The notes beneath the pieces are model-generated. The model had not been told where the DNA came from. It saw nothing but the letters and a program-made list of their open reading frames with translations, and searched no databases. Positions 51,186-59,592 of a stretch of DNA of 61,180 bases are shown here, in pieces (the stretch's first letter is position 1; each line of letters opens with the position of its first letter). Position numbers and translations under genes: made by a program. Source of the stretch: Erythrobacter sp. (GTDB lineage Bacteria; Pseudomonadota; Alphaproteobacteria; Sphingomonadales; Sphingomonadaceae); assembly GCA_030148605.1 (NCBI GenBank), contig JASBTD010000031.1:1-61180 (forward strand), read 5' to 3'.

Positions 51186-51608
51186 TTGCCGCAAAAAATC
51201 GATCTCGAACAATTGTGTGCCGACAAGGGGCTGCGGATTACAGAACAGCGCCGCGTGATTGCGCGCGTGCTGTCGGAAAGCGAGGATCATCCCGATGTCG
51301 AGCTGCTGCACCAACGTGCATCGGCTATCGATTCCGGCATTTCCATTGCGACGGTTTACCGCACGGTTCGGCTGTTCGAAGAAGCCGGTATTCTCGACCG
51401 GCACGATTTTGGCGATGGGCGCGCACGTTATGAAGCGGCGCCAGAAGCGCATCATGACCATTTGATCGATGTCGAAACAGGCAAGGTGGTTGAATTTGTC
51501 GACCCTGAACTGGAAGCCTTGCAGCGCGTCATCGCTGAGAAGCTCGGCTATCGTTTGGTCGACCACCGGATGGAGCTTTATGGCGTCCGGCTCTCTCGCG
51601 ACGACTGA
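51186..51608 (+). CDS. fur: Fur-family metal regulator
   Basis: 140 residues from TTG 51186, chosen because GGAGG lies 5 bases upstream; an in-frame TTG at 51171 lacks a ribosome site. HTH region LRITEQRRVIARVL and GISIATVYRTVRLFEEAGIL. Metal region HHDHLIDVETGKVVEFVDPELE; the C-terminal CxxC pairs of E. coli Fur are absent, as often in alphaproteobacteria. It regulates iron or manganese genes. The 3' end overlaps plsC by 29 bases. Confidence 0.93.
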   Translation: MPQKIDLEQLCADKGLRITEQRRVIARVLSESEDHPDVELLHQRASAIDSGISIATVYRTVRLFEEAGILDRHDFGDGRARYEAAPEAHHDHLIDVETGKVVEFVDPELEALQRVIAEKLGYRLVDHRMELYGVRLSRDD

Positions 51609-52467
51609 CGCCGAGCTTCGCGCCGCTGCCGCGCGCGGCGAGAACACGCCTGTTTCAGCGATGGGTTGGGTCCGCCTCATCTGGCGCGTGCTCTTGATGC
51701 TTATGTCGCTGATCGTGCTGGTGCCGCTGCACTATCTCTTTCGCATCATCGCCTATGGCTCGCCGTTCCCGATGTATTTCCTGCGCTTTGCCGCCTGGGT
51801 ATGCGGTGCGCGCGTGAAAGTGATCGGCACGCCGCTCAAACGCGATGTGTTCTTCATTTCCAACCACATTTCATGGATCGACATCCTTGCGTTGGCAGGG
51901 GCAAGCGGCACGGCCTTTGTCGCCAAGGCAGAGCTCAACGAAGTGCCTGTCGTAGGCTGGCTGTCCCGCCTCAATCGAACCGTGTTCGTCAAGCGCGAGA
52001 ACCGCATGGGGGTTGCCGCGCAGATCAATTCGCTGCGTGAGGCGCTGAGCGATAACTGGTCTGTCACTGTCTTTCCCGAAGGCACAGTCACGGATGGGCA
52101 ATCGTTGCTGCCGTTCAAGACCAGCATGCTGCGCGTGCTGGAACCGCCGCCAGCCGATGTCCTCGTCCAGCCGGTGATGATCTACTACGGCGAAATAGCC
52201 GAATGGATCGGTTGGGTGGGCGATGAGAGCGGGCTCAACAATGCCAAGCGGGTGCTGGCCCGGAAGGGGTCATTCCCGCTCGAGCTGCATTTCCTTGAAC
52301 CGTTCAGTCCTGAAGATCATCACGGGCGCAAGGCGATCGCGGCAAAGGCGCGTGACGAAATCGAAGAAGCCCTGATCCATGCATTGGGCAAGCCGCTGCG
52401 CGAGTATGAATATTCGGTCGATCCGGTGCGGTATCAGGCGCCGGAGAAGAATATCCCGCTTGAATAG
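51580..52467 (+). CDS. plsC: 1-acyl-sn-glycerol-3-phosphate acyltransferase (PlsC family)
   Basis: 295 residues from ATG 51580, inside the end of fur in another frame; a longer frame from 51469 is mostly fur shadow. A membrane helix at about residues 35-55 precedes the acyltransferase domain with block I SNHISWIDILAL (NHxxxxD), block II FVKRENR and block III FPEGTVTDG. It makes phosphatidic acid. The next gene on this strand is far away; a LysR gene converges after 3 bases. Confidence 0.92.
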   Translation: MASGSLATTDAELRAAAARGENTPVSAMGWVRLIWRVLLMLMSLIVLVPLHYLFRIIAYGSPFPMYFLRFAAWVCGARVKVIGTPLKRDVFFISNHISWIDILALAGASGTAFVAKAELNEVPVVGWLSRLNRTVFVKRENRMGVAAQINSLREALSDNWSVTVFPEGTVTDGQSLLPFKTSMLRVLEPPPADVLVQPVMIYYGEIAEWIGWVGDESGLNNAKRVLARKGSFPLELHFLEPFSPEDHHGRKAIAAKARDEIEEALIHALGKPLREYEYSVDPVRYQAPEKNIPLE

Positions 52468-52470
52468 GGC

Positions 52471-53355
52471 TTAGAGCCCGGCGCGTACTAACCAGTCGTG
52501 GAATAGCCGCACCGGGCGCGATTCAAGCGCGGTGGGCTTGCACACAAACCAATAGCTGTACGGGCTTTCAACCTCGACGCCATACAGATCGGTCAGCCGG
52601 CTATCGGCCGCGCGCCGCAAATGGTCATCATGCATGATCGCAATGCCAAGCCCCTGCGCGGCTGCTTCAAGCATCAGCTGGCCTGAATCGTAGTGATCGA
52701 TCGCCGCCGGCTCCAGATCTTCAAGGTCAAGCGCGCGTTTCCACGCTTCGAAGCTTGACGGCAGCTCGTTGTGAATCAGAAAGGTCTGCTTGGCGAGCCG
52801 GTCGATATCGACACCTTCACCCAGAGTCGCTGCCACTTCCTTGCTGCAGATCGCATGGACCATATTGTGATCCAGCCGCACCGCGTGAAGTCCGCGCCCG
52901 GGCCCGGTCGACAGGATGATCGCTGCATCCAGCGTATCACCCACGCGGTCCTCCAGATGCGGCCCGGTGTCGATATCGATATGCAGCAACGGATGGCGCT
53001 TGCGCAGCTCGCCCAGCCGCGGGAACAACCGCTGGCTACCGAACAGCGGCAGCACGCCCAGCCTCAAGCGCAGCAGCGAGATATTGTCAGACTGGCTTTC
53101 AACCGCCCGCGCCAGCGCCTCCATATGCGGATTGACCGCTTCGTAGAATGCCTGCCCTTCGTCAGTCAGCTGCATGGACTGGCGCGCGCGCGTGAACAGT
53201 TTCTTGCCGACGAATTCTTCAAGATTGGTGATCCGCCGCGAAAGCGCAGACGGGCTCAGCCCGATCTCCTCCGCCGCCGCGCGCGCGGACCCAAGGCGAA
53301 CAGTGCGCATGAAAGCCTCAAGGGCGCGGAGCGGGGGAAGGCGGCGAGCGGGCAT
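52471..53355 (-). CDS. LysR-family transcriptional regulator (GcvA-like)
   Basis: 294 residues. HTH at the N-terminus (LPPLRALEAFMRTVRLGSAR, LSPSALSRRITNLEEFVG), effector domain from about 95 (LRLGVLPLFGSQRLFPRLGELRKRHP). It is convergent with plsC (3 bases). A 7-bp dyad lies 8 bases before its start. Its target is not evident: corC on the same strand upstream is a housekeeping gene. Confidence 0.9.
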   Translation of the reverse strand: MPARRLPPLRALEAFMRTVRLGSARAAAEEIGLSPSALSRRITNLEEFVGKKLFTRARQSMQLTDEGQAFYEAVNPHMEALARAVESQSDNISLLRLRLGVLPLFGSQRLFPRLGELRKRHPLLHIDIDTGPHLEDRVGDTLDAAIILSTGPGRGLHAVRLDHNMVHAICSKEVAATLGEGVDIDRLAKQTFLIHNELPSSFEAWKRALDLEDLEPAAIDHYDSGQLMLEAAAQGLGIAIMHDDHLRRAADSRLTDLYGVEVESPYSYWFVCKPTALESRPVRLFHDWLVRAGL

Positions 53356-53363
53356 GATCTACT

Positions 53364-53383
53364 TCTCTCTTTCTACAGAGAGA
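53364..53383. promoter_or_regulatory. Dyad upstream of the LysR gene
   Basis: TCTCTCT, 6 bases, AGAGAGA: perfect 7-bp arms directly before the lysR start. It could be an operator or an mRNA hairpin near the ribosome site; the simple composition lowers the weight. Confidence 0.35.
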
Positions 53384-53434
53384 TACGCATGAACCATCGA
53401 AAAGATGCAAAAAATCGAACGAAAAACTGAAAAA

Positions 53435-54358
53435 TCAGTCTTCCGTTGCTGTTTCCGCATCAGGTGGGGCGTGCAGGCGCATGCGCTTGACATGCGTTTC
53501 ATCGCCTGCTGTCACTTCAATGCGCCAACCGCTCGGGTGTTCCACGACCGCGCCGACAGGTGGCACCTGCTCTGCCAGAACATAGGCAAGCCCGCCCAGC
53601 GTATCGACCGATTCCTCGACTTCGGCCAGGCGCGGGTCCACCAGCTCGGCAACATCCTCGAGCTCGGCGCGCGCATCACAATCCCACATACCTTCGCCAA
53701 TCGGAACGATCAGCGCTTCAGGCGTTTCGTCATGCTCGTCTTCGATCTCGCCAACGATCTCTTCGACCAGATCCTCGATCGTGATCAGGCCATCGGTGCC
53801 TGAAAACTCGTCCAGCACCACCGCCAGATGCACCCGGCGTGCACGCATATCCGCCAGCACATCCAGCGCGCCGCGCACCTGCGGCACATAGAGCGGCTGG
53901 CGCATCAGCGTGGTCCAATCCTTTGGCGGTTGTTTCTTCTCGGCCAGGAAGGGGAACACATCCTTGATGTGGATCATGCCGATCACGTCATCCAGCGTTT
54001 CACGATAGACCGGCATGCGCGAATGGCCGTGCTCGCTGAATGCGGCGACGAGCTCATCCCAGCTGATCGCCGCGTCGACGGCGATGATCTCGCTGCGCGG
54101 CACCGCGACATCATCGGCATCGTGCTCGCTGAAGTGCAGCAAATTGCGCAGCATCTGCCGCTCCACCGGCGACAAATCACCGTCGGTCACGTCAGTTGGC
54201 GCTGCGTCGCAATTGCCGTCCTCGTGCTCGTCGATCGCTTCTTCGAGCTGCGCACGAAGGCTGCGATCGCCATTGCCGATCTTGAGCATGTTCTTGAGCG
54301 CGGTCATCAGACCGCTGCTACTGTCCGCGTCTCCGGCGGAAGATGGGGAATCGGGCAT
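53435..54358 (-). CDS. corC: CorC/HlyC-type CBS-domain protein
   Basis: 307 residues without membrane helices. Two CBS motifs (about 85-205: VAVPRSEIIAVDAAISWDEL, HSRMPVYRETLDDVIGMIHIKDVF; VLDEFSGTDGLITIEDLVEEIVGEI) and a C-terminal CorC_HlyC domain (about 225-300, with YVLAEQVPPVGAVVEHPSGWRIEV). Linked to Mg/Co efflux or membrane integrity. It follows ybeY by 36 bases in the usual phoH-ybeY-corC order; lnt, which often comes next, is absent. Confidence 0.93.
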   Translation of the reverse strand: MPDSPSSAGDADSSSGLMTALKNMLKIGNGDRSLRAQLEEAIDEHEDGNCDAAPTDVTDGDLSPVERQMLRNLLHFSEHDADDVAVPRSEIIAVDAAISWDELVAAFSEHGHSRMPVYRETLDDVIGMIHIKDVFPFLAEKKQPPKDWTTLMRQPLYVPQVRGALDVLADMRARRVHLAVVLDEFSGTDGLITIEDLVEEIVGEIEDEHDETPEALIVPIGEGMWDCDARAELEDVAELVDPRLAEVEESVDTLGGLAYVLAEQVPPVGAVVEHPSGWRIEVTAGDETHVKRMRLHAPPDAETATED

Positions 54359-54394
54359 GGCCCTTAATGGCTACTCCTGTGTGTCATGCCAAAG

Positions 54395-54889
54395 CTATCG
54401 CTCACCATATGGGTCTGCGATACCCATTTTTGCAAGTATCTCGACCTCCAAAGCCTCCATCTTGTCCGCATCTTCGTCGCTGGTCTCGTGGTCATAGCCC
54501 GCCAGATGCAGCAATCCGTGGACGATCAGATGGGTGGCGTGATGGTCAAGCGGCACCGATTTGGCTTCGGCCTCGCGCGCGCAAGTCTCGTAGGCAAGCG
54601 CCAGATCGCCCAGCATCACAGGCGGGCCATCGGGTGCGAGTTCGAGCAATTCGTCGCGCGAAAGCATGGGAAAACTCAGCACATTGGTCGGCTTGTCGCG
54701 CTCGCGCCATTCGCGGTTCAGCGCGTGAACTTCCTCGTCCGAAGTGAACAGCAGGCTGGCCGACAGGCGCGGATTGGCGACCTCGCCCGCGAGATCGGCG
54801 CATGCCGCCGCCGCACGTTCAGCAAGCGCTTCCCATTTGCCGCCTGGCCAGCCTTCAATATCGATGTCCAGATTCAAAACGAACTCCAT
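54395..54889 (-). CDS. ybeY: Endoribonuclease YbeY (16S rRNA maturation)
   Basis: 164 residues. The zinc motif HGLLHLAGYDH (H-x3-H-x5-H) is at about 135-145; SASLLFTSDEEVHALNREWRERDKPTNVLSFP precedes it, both diagnostic. It processes the 16S rRNA 3' end and ribosome quality control. It follows phoH, separated by 76 bases that are largely filled by a palindromic repeat. Confidence 0.95.
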   Translation of the reverse strand: MEFVLNLDIDIEGWPGGKWEALAERAAAACADLAGEVANPRLSASLLFTSDEEVHALNREWRERDKPTNVLSFPMLSRDELLELAPDGPPVMLGDLALAYETCAREAEAKSVPLDHHATHLIVHGLLHLAGYDHETSDEDADKMEALEVEILAKMGIADPYGER

Positions 54890-54896
54890 CCGCCCA

Positions 54897-54945
54897 GAGC
54901 TTGTCGAAGGGCGTGTTCTCTGGTCGCACGTGCTTCGACATGCTC
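54897..54945. repeat. Palindromic repeat between phoH and ybeY
   Basis: GAGCTTGTCGAAG (54897-54909) and CTTCGACATGCTC (54933-54945) form a 13-bp stem with one mismatch; CAGCACGAACGGTC follows. It resembles the GAGCTTGTCGAAG type of dispersed repeat common in sphingomonad and other high-GC genomes (recalled, not searched). It occupies most of the phoH-ybeY spacer. Confidence 0.65.
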
Positions 54946-54965
54946 AGCACGAACGGTCGGAATTA

Positions 54966-56006
54966 TTACTCTCCCGTCCCCTCATAGGCCTCGACGATAC
55001 GGCCCCCGATCGGGTGGCGCACCACGTCTGCCGAAGTGAAGCGGGACACCGCGATCCCTTCGACATTCTCCAGCCGGCCGACCGCATCGGCCAGCCCGCT
55101 CATCCGGTCGCCGCCGGGGATGTCGACCTGCTTGGGGTCGCCGCAGATCACCATCCGGCTGTTCTGGCCAAAGCGGGTTAGGAACATCTTCATCTGTTCG
55201 CGCGTGGTGTTTTGCGCTTCATCGAGAATGATGAAGCTGTCCGCCAGCGTACGCCCGCGCATAAAGGCGATCGGCGCGATTTCGATTTCGCCTGAGGCCA
55301 GCCGCCGCTCGACCTGCTCAGGCGGCATGCAATCGAACAGCGCGTCATATAGCGGGCGCAGATAGGGATCGACCTTGTCCTTCATGTCACCGGGCAGGAA
55401 GCCTAGCTTCTCGCCAGCTTCTACCGCCGGTCGCGACAGGATCAGGCGCTGCACACTGCCGCTGATCAGCTGGCTGACCGCTTGTGCCACCGCGAGGTAG
55501 GTCTTGCCCGTCCCAGCAGGGCCAAGCGCGAAGATGATGTCATCCTTTGCCAACTGCCGCATGTAAGGGATCTGCCCCGCGCTGCGCGGTACGATCGTCT
55601 TGCGGCGTGTGCGGATCATAACCGGCGGGCCGTCATCCTCGCCTGAGATAATCCCTTCCAGCGTCGGCTCGTTCGACATCGCGATCAGCGATTCAATCGC
55701 GCCGGAATCGAGGTCCTGCCCCTTCGCCAGCCGGTCATACATTGCCTGGAGCGTGTCTCGGGCGCGCGCTACGCTGTCTTGCGGCCCTTCGATCTGGAGC
55801 TGGTCTCCCCGCGCAGAGATAAATACGCCAAGCCGGTTTTCGACCTGCACCAGATTGGCATCGAATTCACCGAACAACGGAACCAGCAAGGACTGGTCCT
55901 CGAAGCTCATTTCTATCCGCGCGCGGCGCGGCTTGGCTGCTGCTGGAAAAGGCGAAACCTTCGATCCGGTCTCGCGGGGCGATTGATTGGCGGGTTTACG
56001 TGCCAT
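54966..56006 (-). CDS. phoH: PhoH family ATPase
   Basis: 346 residues. Small N-terminal domain, then the PhoH P-loop domain with FALGPAGTGKTYLAVAQAV (Walker A), LILSRPAVEAGEKLGFLPGDMKDKVDPYLRPLYDAL and SFIILDEAQNTTREQMKMFLTRFG (Walker B, DEAQ). It belongs to the PhoH-YbeY RNA metabolism pair. In the usual order miaB would be adjacent; here a convergent-facing lipoprotein gene separates them. Confidence 0.95.
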   Translation of the reverse strand: MARKPANQSPRETGSKVSPFPAAAKPRRARIEMSFEDQSLLVPLFGEFDANLVQVENRLGVFISARGDQLQIEGPQDSVARARDTLQAMYDRLAKGQDLDSGAIESLIAMSNEPTLEGIISGEDDGPPVMIRTRRKTIVPRSAGQIPYMRQLAKDDIIFALGPAGTGKTYLAVAQAVSQLISGSVQRLILSRPAVEAGEKLGFLPGDMKDKVDPYLRPLYDALFDCMPPEQVERRLASGEIEIAPIAFMRGRTLADSFIILDEAQNTTREQMKMFLTRFGQNSRMVICGDPKQVDIPGGDRMSGLADAVGRLENVEGIAVSRFTSADVVRHPIGGRIVEAYEGTGE

Positions 56007-56160
56007 GCGCTCCTTTGGCTCTTGGGCCGATTGGCGAATTCGCCAGATGTGTTGCTGAGTCGAAATTTAAGCGCGAATTCGGCTCTGGCAAGTTCGCCAC
56101 CGCCATTCAGCGGTGGAAAGTCACAGGATTGAAATGCATCGCCGCCGGATGTAACCTGCG

Positions 56161-56709
56161 ATGATGACGAAAAAACAGCTACTTGCTCTCGCCGCCCTGC
56201 CCTTCATTGCTGCATGTGGCGCACCCGAACCGGCCGTTGAAGAAACTGGTGCTGAGACAGCGGAAACGGTCGAGCAAGTGCTTGAAGCACCTGAATTGCC
56301 AGCAGATATGGCGGCGCTGCTGGATGCGGAATTCGCCGATTTTGGATCTTTGACCTATTACGCGGGCAGCGTTGACCTGAATGGCGATGGCGTGGACGAA
56401 TGGATGGCCTATGTCGCAGGCCCCGGCGCATGCGGCACTGGCGGATGCCCGATGCGCATTTTCCAGCGGACCGCTGACGGGATCGAGACCAAGGGCCAGC
56501 TCTCAGTGGTGCAATTGCCCGTTGGCGTGTTCGAAACATCGACTGACGGCTGGCGAGACCTCGCCGTAACGATTGGCGGTGGCGGAGCCCAATATGCTGT
56601 AGTGAAGGTGCCTTATACGGACCCGGTCTATAGCTCCAACCCGACAGTCTCGCCCGCAGTGCCAAGCGAAGACGAGTTCACAACGGTGGCCGCGTTTCCG
56701 GAAATGTAG
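56161..56709 (+). CDS. Predicted lipoprotein of unknown function
   Basis: 182 residues from ATG 56161 (ATG 56164 equally possible). Signal peptide with lipobox FIAAC. An acidic stretch at 25-50 is followed by a compact domain with YYAGSVDLNGDGVDEWMAYV, an EF-hand-like Asp/Asn/Gly loop that may bind calcium, and ACGTGGCPMRIFQ with a possible Cys pair. It faces miaB tail to tail with 4 bases between the stops, and interrupts the common miaB-phoH run. Confidence 0.75.
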   Translation: MMTKKQLLALAALPFIAACGAPEPAVEETGAETAETVEQVLEAPELPADMAALLDAEFADFGSLTYYAGSVDLNGDGVDEWMAYVAGPGACGTGGCPMRIFQRTADGIETKGQLSVVQLPVGVFETSTDGWRDLAVTIGGGGAQYAVVKVPYTDPVYSSNPTVSPAVPSEDEFTTVAAFPEM

Positions 56710-56713
56710 TGGC

Positions 56714-58069
56714 TCAGGCCGAGACTACTTCGCGCACCACACCGCGCAACGAATTCGGACCTGCCTCGGCGAGTTCGAGCGTGACCAGATCGCCGATGGC
56801 GGCTTCGCCCCCATTTTCTTCGGCAAACCAAACAGAGGTGAGCCAGGGCGATTTGCCCAGCCATTGGCCCGCGTGCTTGCCCTTGCGCTCGATCAGCACG
56901 CCACAGGTCTTGCCGACTAGCGCTTTGTTGAAGGCATATTGATCGCGGTTGAGCCGTTCCTGCAAACGTTGCAGCCGGTCATCCATCACATCCTTGGCGA
57001 TCTGGCCATCCATGCTCGCAGCGGGCGTGCCGGGGCGCGGCGAATATTTGAAGCTGAACGCTTGGCTGTATCGCACTTCGTCCACGATCTTGAGCGTGTC
57101 TTCGAATTCCGCCTCTGTCTCACCCGGGAAACCGACGATGAAATCGCCCGACAGCGCGATATCGGGGCGCGCCTCGCGGAAACGCTCAAGCAGGCGCAGA
57201 TAGCTTTCCGCAGTGTGGCTGCGGTTCATGGCTTTCAGCACCCGGTCATTGCCTGATTGCACCGGCAAGTGGAGATAGGGCATCAGCTTGTCGACTTCGC
57301 CATGCGCCGCGATCAGCGCATCATCCATGTCATTGGGGTGCGATGTGGTGTAGCGGATACGCTCCAGCCCATCGACCTTTGCCAGTGCCTTGATGAGGCC
57401 AGCAAGGCCAATTGCGCGGCCGGCATCATCCTCACCTGCCCACGCATTCACATTCTGCCCCAGGAGGGTGATTTCGCGCGCGCCAGCCTCAACCAGTTTG
57501 TGCGCTTCAGCGATCAGGTGATTGAACGGGCGCGAGATTTCCGCACCGCGTGTGTAAGGCACAACGCAATAGGTGCAGAATTTGTCGCACCCTTCCTGCA
57601 CCGTCAGAAATGCCGTGGGTGAGCGACGCTTGCGCTGCGGCAAGCTGTCAAACTTCGCGATTGCGGGCATATCGGTGTCAGTCACACGCTGCCCCTGCAC
57701 CGCCTTGTCGAGCATGTCAGGCAAGCGGTGATAGGCCTGCGGGCCGACCACCATGGAGACCGCCGGCGCGCGCGCCATGATCTCTTCGCCCTCGGCCTGC
57801 GCTACGCATCCCGCGACCGCGATCATCGGCGCTTTTTTCTGCGTCTTGCCCTTGGTCAGGCGGCCGATATCCGAATAGATTTTCTCCGCCGCTTTCTCGC
57901 GAATGTGGCAGGTGTTGAGCACCACCAGATCGGCATCTTCGCCCTCGGGCGCTTCGGTGATGCCTTTTTCAGCCAGCAGCTCTGCCATGCGCTCGCCATC
58001 ATAGACGTTCATCTGGCAGCCGAAGCTTTTGACGCGATAGGTCTTGGGGGGCGTGGTATTCGGTTTCAT
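56714..58069 (-). CDS. miaB: tRNA-2-methylthio-N6-dimethylallyladenosine synthase
   Basis: 451 residues from ATG 58069; the upstream in-frame ATG at 58141 lies in a palindromic repeat. N-terminal MTTase domain (VKSFGCQMNVYDGERMAELL, VLNTCHIREKAAEK), radical-SAM domain with CDKFCTYCVVPYTRG (CxxxCxxC) and C-terminal TRAM domain. It adds the ms2 group to A37 of tRNAs. It has two Fe-S clusters and depends on carriers such as NfuA. Confidence 0.96.
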   Translation of the reverse strand: MKPNTTPPKTYRVKSFGCQMNVYDGERMAELLAEKGITEAPEGEDADLVVLNTCHIREKAAEKIYSDIGRLTKGKTQKKAPMIAVAGCVAQAEGEEIMARAPAVSMVVGPQAYHRLPDMLDKAVQGQRVTDTDMPAIAKFDSLPQRKRRSPTAFLTVQEGCDKFCTYCVVPYTRGAEISRPFNHLIAEAHKLVEAGAREITLLGQNVNAWAGEDDAGRAIGLAGLIKALAKVDGLERIRYTTSHPNDMDDALIAAHGEVDKLMPYLHLPVQSGNDRVLKAMNRSHTAESYLRLLERFREARPDIALSGDFIVGFPGETEAEFEDTLKIVDEVRYSQAFSFKYSPRPGTPAASMDGQIAKDVMDDRLQRLQERLNRDQYAFNKALVGKTCGVLIERKGKHAGQWLGKSPWLTSVWFAEENGGEAAIGDLVTLELAEAGPNSLRGVVREVVSA

Positions 58070-58117
58070 GATCGGCGCGCGTTTAGCGTGAAGCTCCGCC
58101 GCTGCCAAGGACTGTGC

Positions 58118-58183
58118 GCTCCTGCGCAGGCAGGAGCCCATACGGGGCCTGTCGCACTGGATTCCTGCTTTCGCAGGAAATCA
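58118..58183 (+). repeat. Paired-palindrome element, copy 2
   Basis: GCTCCTGCGCAGGCAGGAGC (58118-58137), CCA, 17 bases, TGGA, TTCCTGC-TTTC-GCAGGAA (58162-58179), ATCA. It is the same design as the copy inside egtB. It lies just upstream of miaB, and its right end supplies the TGA stop of the nucleotidyltransferase-like gene. Confidence 0.8.
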
Positions 58184-58657
58184 ATTGAGCGTTGCGGCCC
58201 GCCGCAGGTCCTTCTCGCGCCCGAAACTGTGCAGGATGGCGATCAGTTCGCCCCGCTCAGGCACATGGAGCGCGTGCTCACCAAGCATTATGGCCTTGCG
58301 GGTTTGCGGCTGAACCGCTTGCCAATCATCGCCCACGCGCAGTTTGAGGCCTGCCATGAATTCGACATCAAGCGGCGGCTCTGACCAGCGGCCAAAACGC
58401 TCCGAAACGAACATCGGTTTGCCTGTTTCGGGAGTATTCGTGAGTGGTAGCGCGCCGTAGAGAGCGTCCAGATCGCGCCGCGAGACGATCACATCGACAT
58501 CGCCGATCTGGCCCGGGTCGCCGCCCAAATCCCTCTCACAAAGATGCAGCGCCACCGCCGCGCTGCCAATGATCCACCAGTCATCGCTTGCGCGCTCCAT
58601 GGCCTGCGCCAACGCCGATAGCGTGGCGACAAGGTCAGGGTCACTCGGATGCATCAT
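58181..58657 (-). CDS. Nucleotidyltransferase-fold protein
   Basis: 158 residues from ATG 58657 (or 58654), overlapping the lipase gene end by 17 bases; the longer frame upstream is lipase shadow. DWWIIGSAAVALHL and IGDVDVIVSRRDLDALYG match the GS...DxD core of polymerase-beta-type nucleotidyltransferases. FGREKDLRRAATL ends it. Target molecule unknown; no partner HEPN or toxin-antitoxin gene is adjacent. Its stop codon lies in the palindromic repeat, so the native C-terminus may have been changed by that insertion. Confidence 0.75.
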   Translation of the reverse strand: MMHPSDPDLVATLSALAQAMERASDDWWIIGSAAVALHLCERDLGGDPGQIGDVDVIVSRRDLDALYGALPLTNTPETGKPMFVSERFGRWSEPPLDVEFMAGLKLRVGDDWQAVQPQTRKAIMLGEHALHVPERGELIAILHSFGREKDLRRAATLN

Positions 58658-59582
58658 CGCTCCCGCGTTTCTTCTCGTCCTTCGGTCGCCGCGCAATATG
58701 CACACAGGCCTCTGACACAGGTGCCCCCGCACCGGGGTGATGCTTGTCTTCCGGACCGCACTCAACCGGCGGTTTCGCAATCTCGTAACGCTCGACAAGC
58801 TGGTGCGCGCGCGGATCATCATAGGCCGCGATCCAGGTGATGCAGTCTGAAAGGTTGCGGATCCCGTGCTTCGTCAAGCTGCCGGCTTCAGGGCGACAAT
58901 TGATGATAAACTGGTCTGCTGCTGGAGCGGCCCAATATTTGCGCAACTGCCGCAAGGCCTCGCCGCGCTCGTTGATCACTGTGCGGTTTTCCGAATTGAT
59001 CATCGCGTCGCCGCGATAGAACGGCGAGACGTTGAACATATAGGCTGTCACATCTGGATACTGGATCGAGACTTCGGTCGCCAGCGCGCCGCCCAATGAA
59101 TGCCCGGTGACGATCCATGGCACGTCATCGCTCCAGCGCGCTCTTTCCGCTGCGAAATAGCGCAGCGCTATGTCAATCTGATCATCCTTGACTGTGCCGA
59201 ACCAGATATCAGCTGCACCGTTGAAATCGGTGCCGCGAAAGGCAAGGACGCGCGCAATCAGGCGCCGGTTTCTGCCCGCCCCGGCATATTGTTCGAAAAC
59301 CTGGTAGTCGAAGCCCTTCTTGGCATCCTTCTTGTCGATCTCGAGCCTTTCCAGCCGCTCAAGAACCGGGGAGATATCTCCGTATGTGTCATCGTCGCCC
59401 TGATAGGCTTCGGTCGAAGCGAGCACATAGGGAAAGGCATCCACCGCCGCCTCGCGGATGAAGGCACACCACCCGCCCGGCTCCATCCGGCAGGGCGAGC
59501 GCGACTGGGTGATGTCAGGATATGTGACGCAGCCGCTGAGCAGCGATGCCAGCAGAACCAGTGCTGCTCCGCGGTGCACCAT
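58641..59582 (-). CDS. Lipoprotein with class-3-lipase-like alpha/beta-hydrolase domain
   Basis: 313 residues. Signal peptide with lipobox LLSGC. The hydrolase domain has VLAFRGTDFNGAADIWFGTV and the nucleophile elbow IVTGHSLGGALATEVS at about 168-183, as in fungal-type class 3 lipases. The C-terminus is charged. It is 10 bases after the cyclophilin gene and overlaps the next gene. Substrate unknown. Confidence 0.85.
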   Translation of the reverse strand: MVHRGAALVLLASLLSGCVTYPDITQSRSPCRMEPGGWCAFIREAAVDAFPYVLASTEAYQGDDDTYGDISPVLERLERLEIDKKDAKKGFDYQVFEQYAGAGRNRRLIARVLAFRGTDFNGAADIWFGTVKDDQIDIALRYFAAERARWSDDVPWIVTGHSLGGALATEVSIQYPDVTAYMFNVSPFYRGDAMINSENRTVINERGEALRQLRKYWAAPAADQFIINCRPEAGSLTKHGIRNLSDCITWIAAYDDPRAHQLVERYEIAKPPVECGPEDKHHPGAGAPVSEACVHIARRPKDEKKRGSDDASE

Positions 59583-59592
59583 GATGATTAAG

